From Eonycteris spelaea (Eukaryota; Chordata; Mammalia; Chiroptera; Pteropodidae): a stretch of DNA of 64,000 bases. A program made the position numbers and the translations under genes. Below the pieces are notes generated by a model. The model saw nothing but the letters and a program-made list of their open reading frames with translations, searched no databases and was not told the origin of the DNA. Positions 63,519 through 64,000 of this stretch are shown here, one piece after another (positions within the stretch are counted from its first letter, which is position 1; every line of letters starts with the position of its first letter). Where the stretch lies: the NCBI GenBank assembly GCA_003508835.1, contig PUFA01000224.1, positions 1,302,001-1,366,000 of the forward strand. Direction: 5' to 3'.

Positions 63519-64000
63519 TGTTAGTTCAGTAGAATGGGTATACCAGTAGTCCAGGTAAGGGCTGTTCTAGGTGATTCAGTTGGTTCGCCTCAAGTTCAAG
63601 CCCTGACTCCCACTTCAGTGACTGCAGTCGACGGCACAGACTTCAGGAATGGAGATTTTGCCACAGGGCCAGCTGTCAACAGCAGCAGAGAGTGACTCTC
63701 AGGGACCTGGGCTCTGACCCTCTTCTCTCTGTGACCTCCAGCATGACCCTGCCCCTCCTTGCCCATCAGCTTCCTCACTTAGACAAGAAAGTAGGTGCAT
63801 TCTGTTCAAATATCTTAGGGTCAGTTCCCAGCCCTGACAAGCATTAATAAAAGGCCATATATATACTAGGAAGGAAAACCGGTAGGGGAGTGCGGAAGTG
63901 GGACCAGGAAGGAGGGAGGCCATGCAAGGGTGCAGTGTCAGGCCAAGTCCTCTGGAGGCCGCCACTCAGCTCCACCCCAGGGAACCCCAGGGACAGCGCA
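63519..64000. other. unassigned, possible MIR scraps
   Basis: 63588-63630 (CTCAAGTTCAAGCCCTGACT) and 63700-63840 (GGGCTCTGACCCTCTTCTCT, TTCCTCACTTAGACAAGAAA) weakly resemble MIR in sense orientation. No gene is recognised up to the window end. Confidence 0.3.

Noticed and set aside
63588..63630. tRNA gene or young tRNA SINE
   Set aside because: Only a B-box-like GTTCAAGCCC word is present. There is no A box at the right distance and no cloverleaf; a MIR scrap is likelier.

Overview
The window is mammalian nuclear DNA, and no gene in it can be named with confidence. About a third to a half is recognisable interspersed repeat: many old, mostly antisense LINE-1 (L1) pieces, L2 and MIR fossils, MER5A/MER20/Tigger-type DNA transposon relics and three MLT1 (ERVL-MaLR) LTR fragments. 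The rest is unique sequence, microsatellites and a few CpG-rich stretches. There is no operon-like gene packing, rRNA operon, CRISPR array or intact viral gene. Most open frames are short and coincidental. The best frames that match a known protein are decayed L1 ORF2 remnants.

Organism: the L1 3' ends at about 4.5 and 60.2 kb look like those of laurasiatherian mammals, bats included. The sharpest clue is a 235-bp retroposon at 17176-17410 (minus strand). Its head is a 5S rRNA copy, its body is about 80 bp, its tail is A-rich, and a 10-bp target duplication flanks it. SINEs with 5S heads (the MEG-R group) are described from fruit bats (Pteropodidae). No young tRNA-derived SINE of the carnivore, ruminant, horse or vespertilionid types was noticed. 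A megabat is my best inference, not a proof.

Layout: 0-3 kb is unique, with a MIR and a G-run cluster. 3.0-6.2 kb is an AT-rich block of nested antisense L1s. 6.2-9.5 kb is mostly unique. 9.5-11.7 kb holds MER20, two sense L1 3' ends and MER5A. 12.0-12.75 kb holds a phase-compatible pair of exon-like segments (minus strand). 13.9-17.6 kb is antisense L1, interrupted by the 5S SINE. 17.7-31.3 kb mixes MLT1, L2, MIR, L1 and MER5A pieces with an unexplained inverted repeat at 18.0 kb. 31.3-38.7 kb is mainly unique, with a MIR followed by a CpG-island-like segment (35.2-35.7 kb) and a long (CATC)n array. 38.7-41.3 kb is MLT1, L2 and two antisense L1 pieces. 41.3-44.6 kb is unique and possibly regulatory. 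44.6-47.6 kb has Tigger1, a 0.9-kb L2, CpG-rich sequence and L1. 47.6-55.2 kb is unique with MIR, L1 and DNA-transposon relics. 55.2-57.5 kb is antisense L1. 57.5-60.2 kb has MIR, CpG-rich sequence and a CTCF-like motif. 60.2-61.4 kb is a younger antisense L1. 61.4-64 kb has L2 and MIR scraps.

I did not find a new multi-gene system. The points most worth checking are the 5S-headed SINE, a repeated pattern in which several L1 copies carry CpG where I expect TpG or CpA, the 12-kb exon pair, the orphan CpG-rich segments and the 18-kb inverted repeat. Repeat names come from remembered consensus sequences, without alignment, so subfamily labels and edges are approximate.
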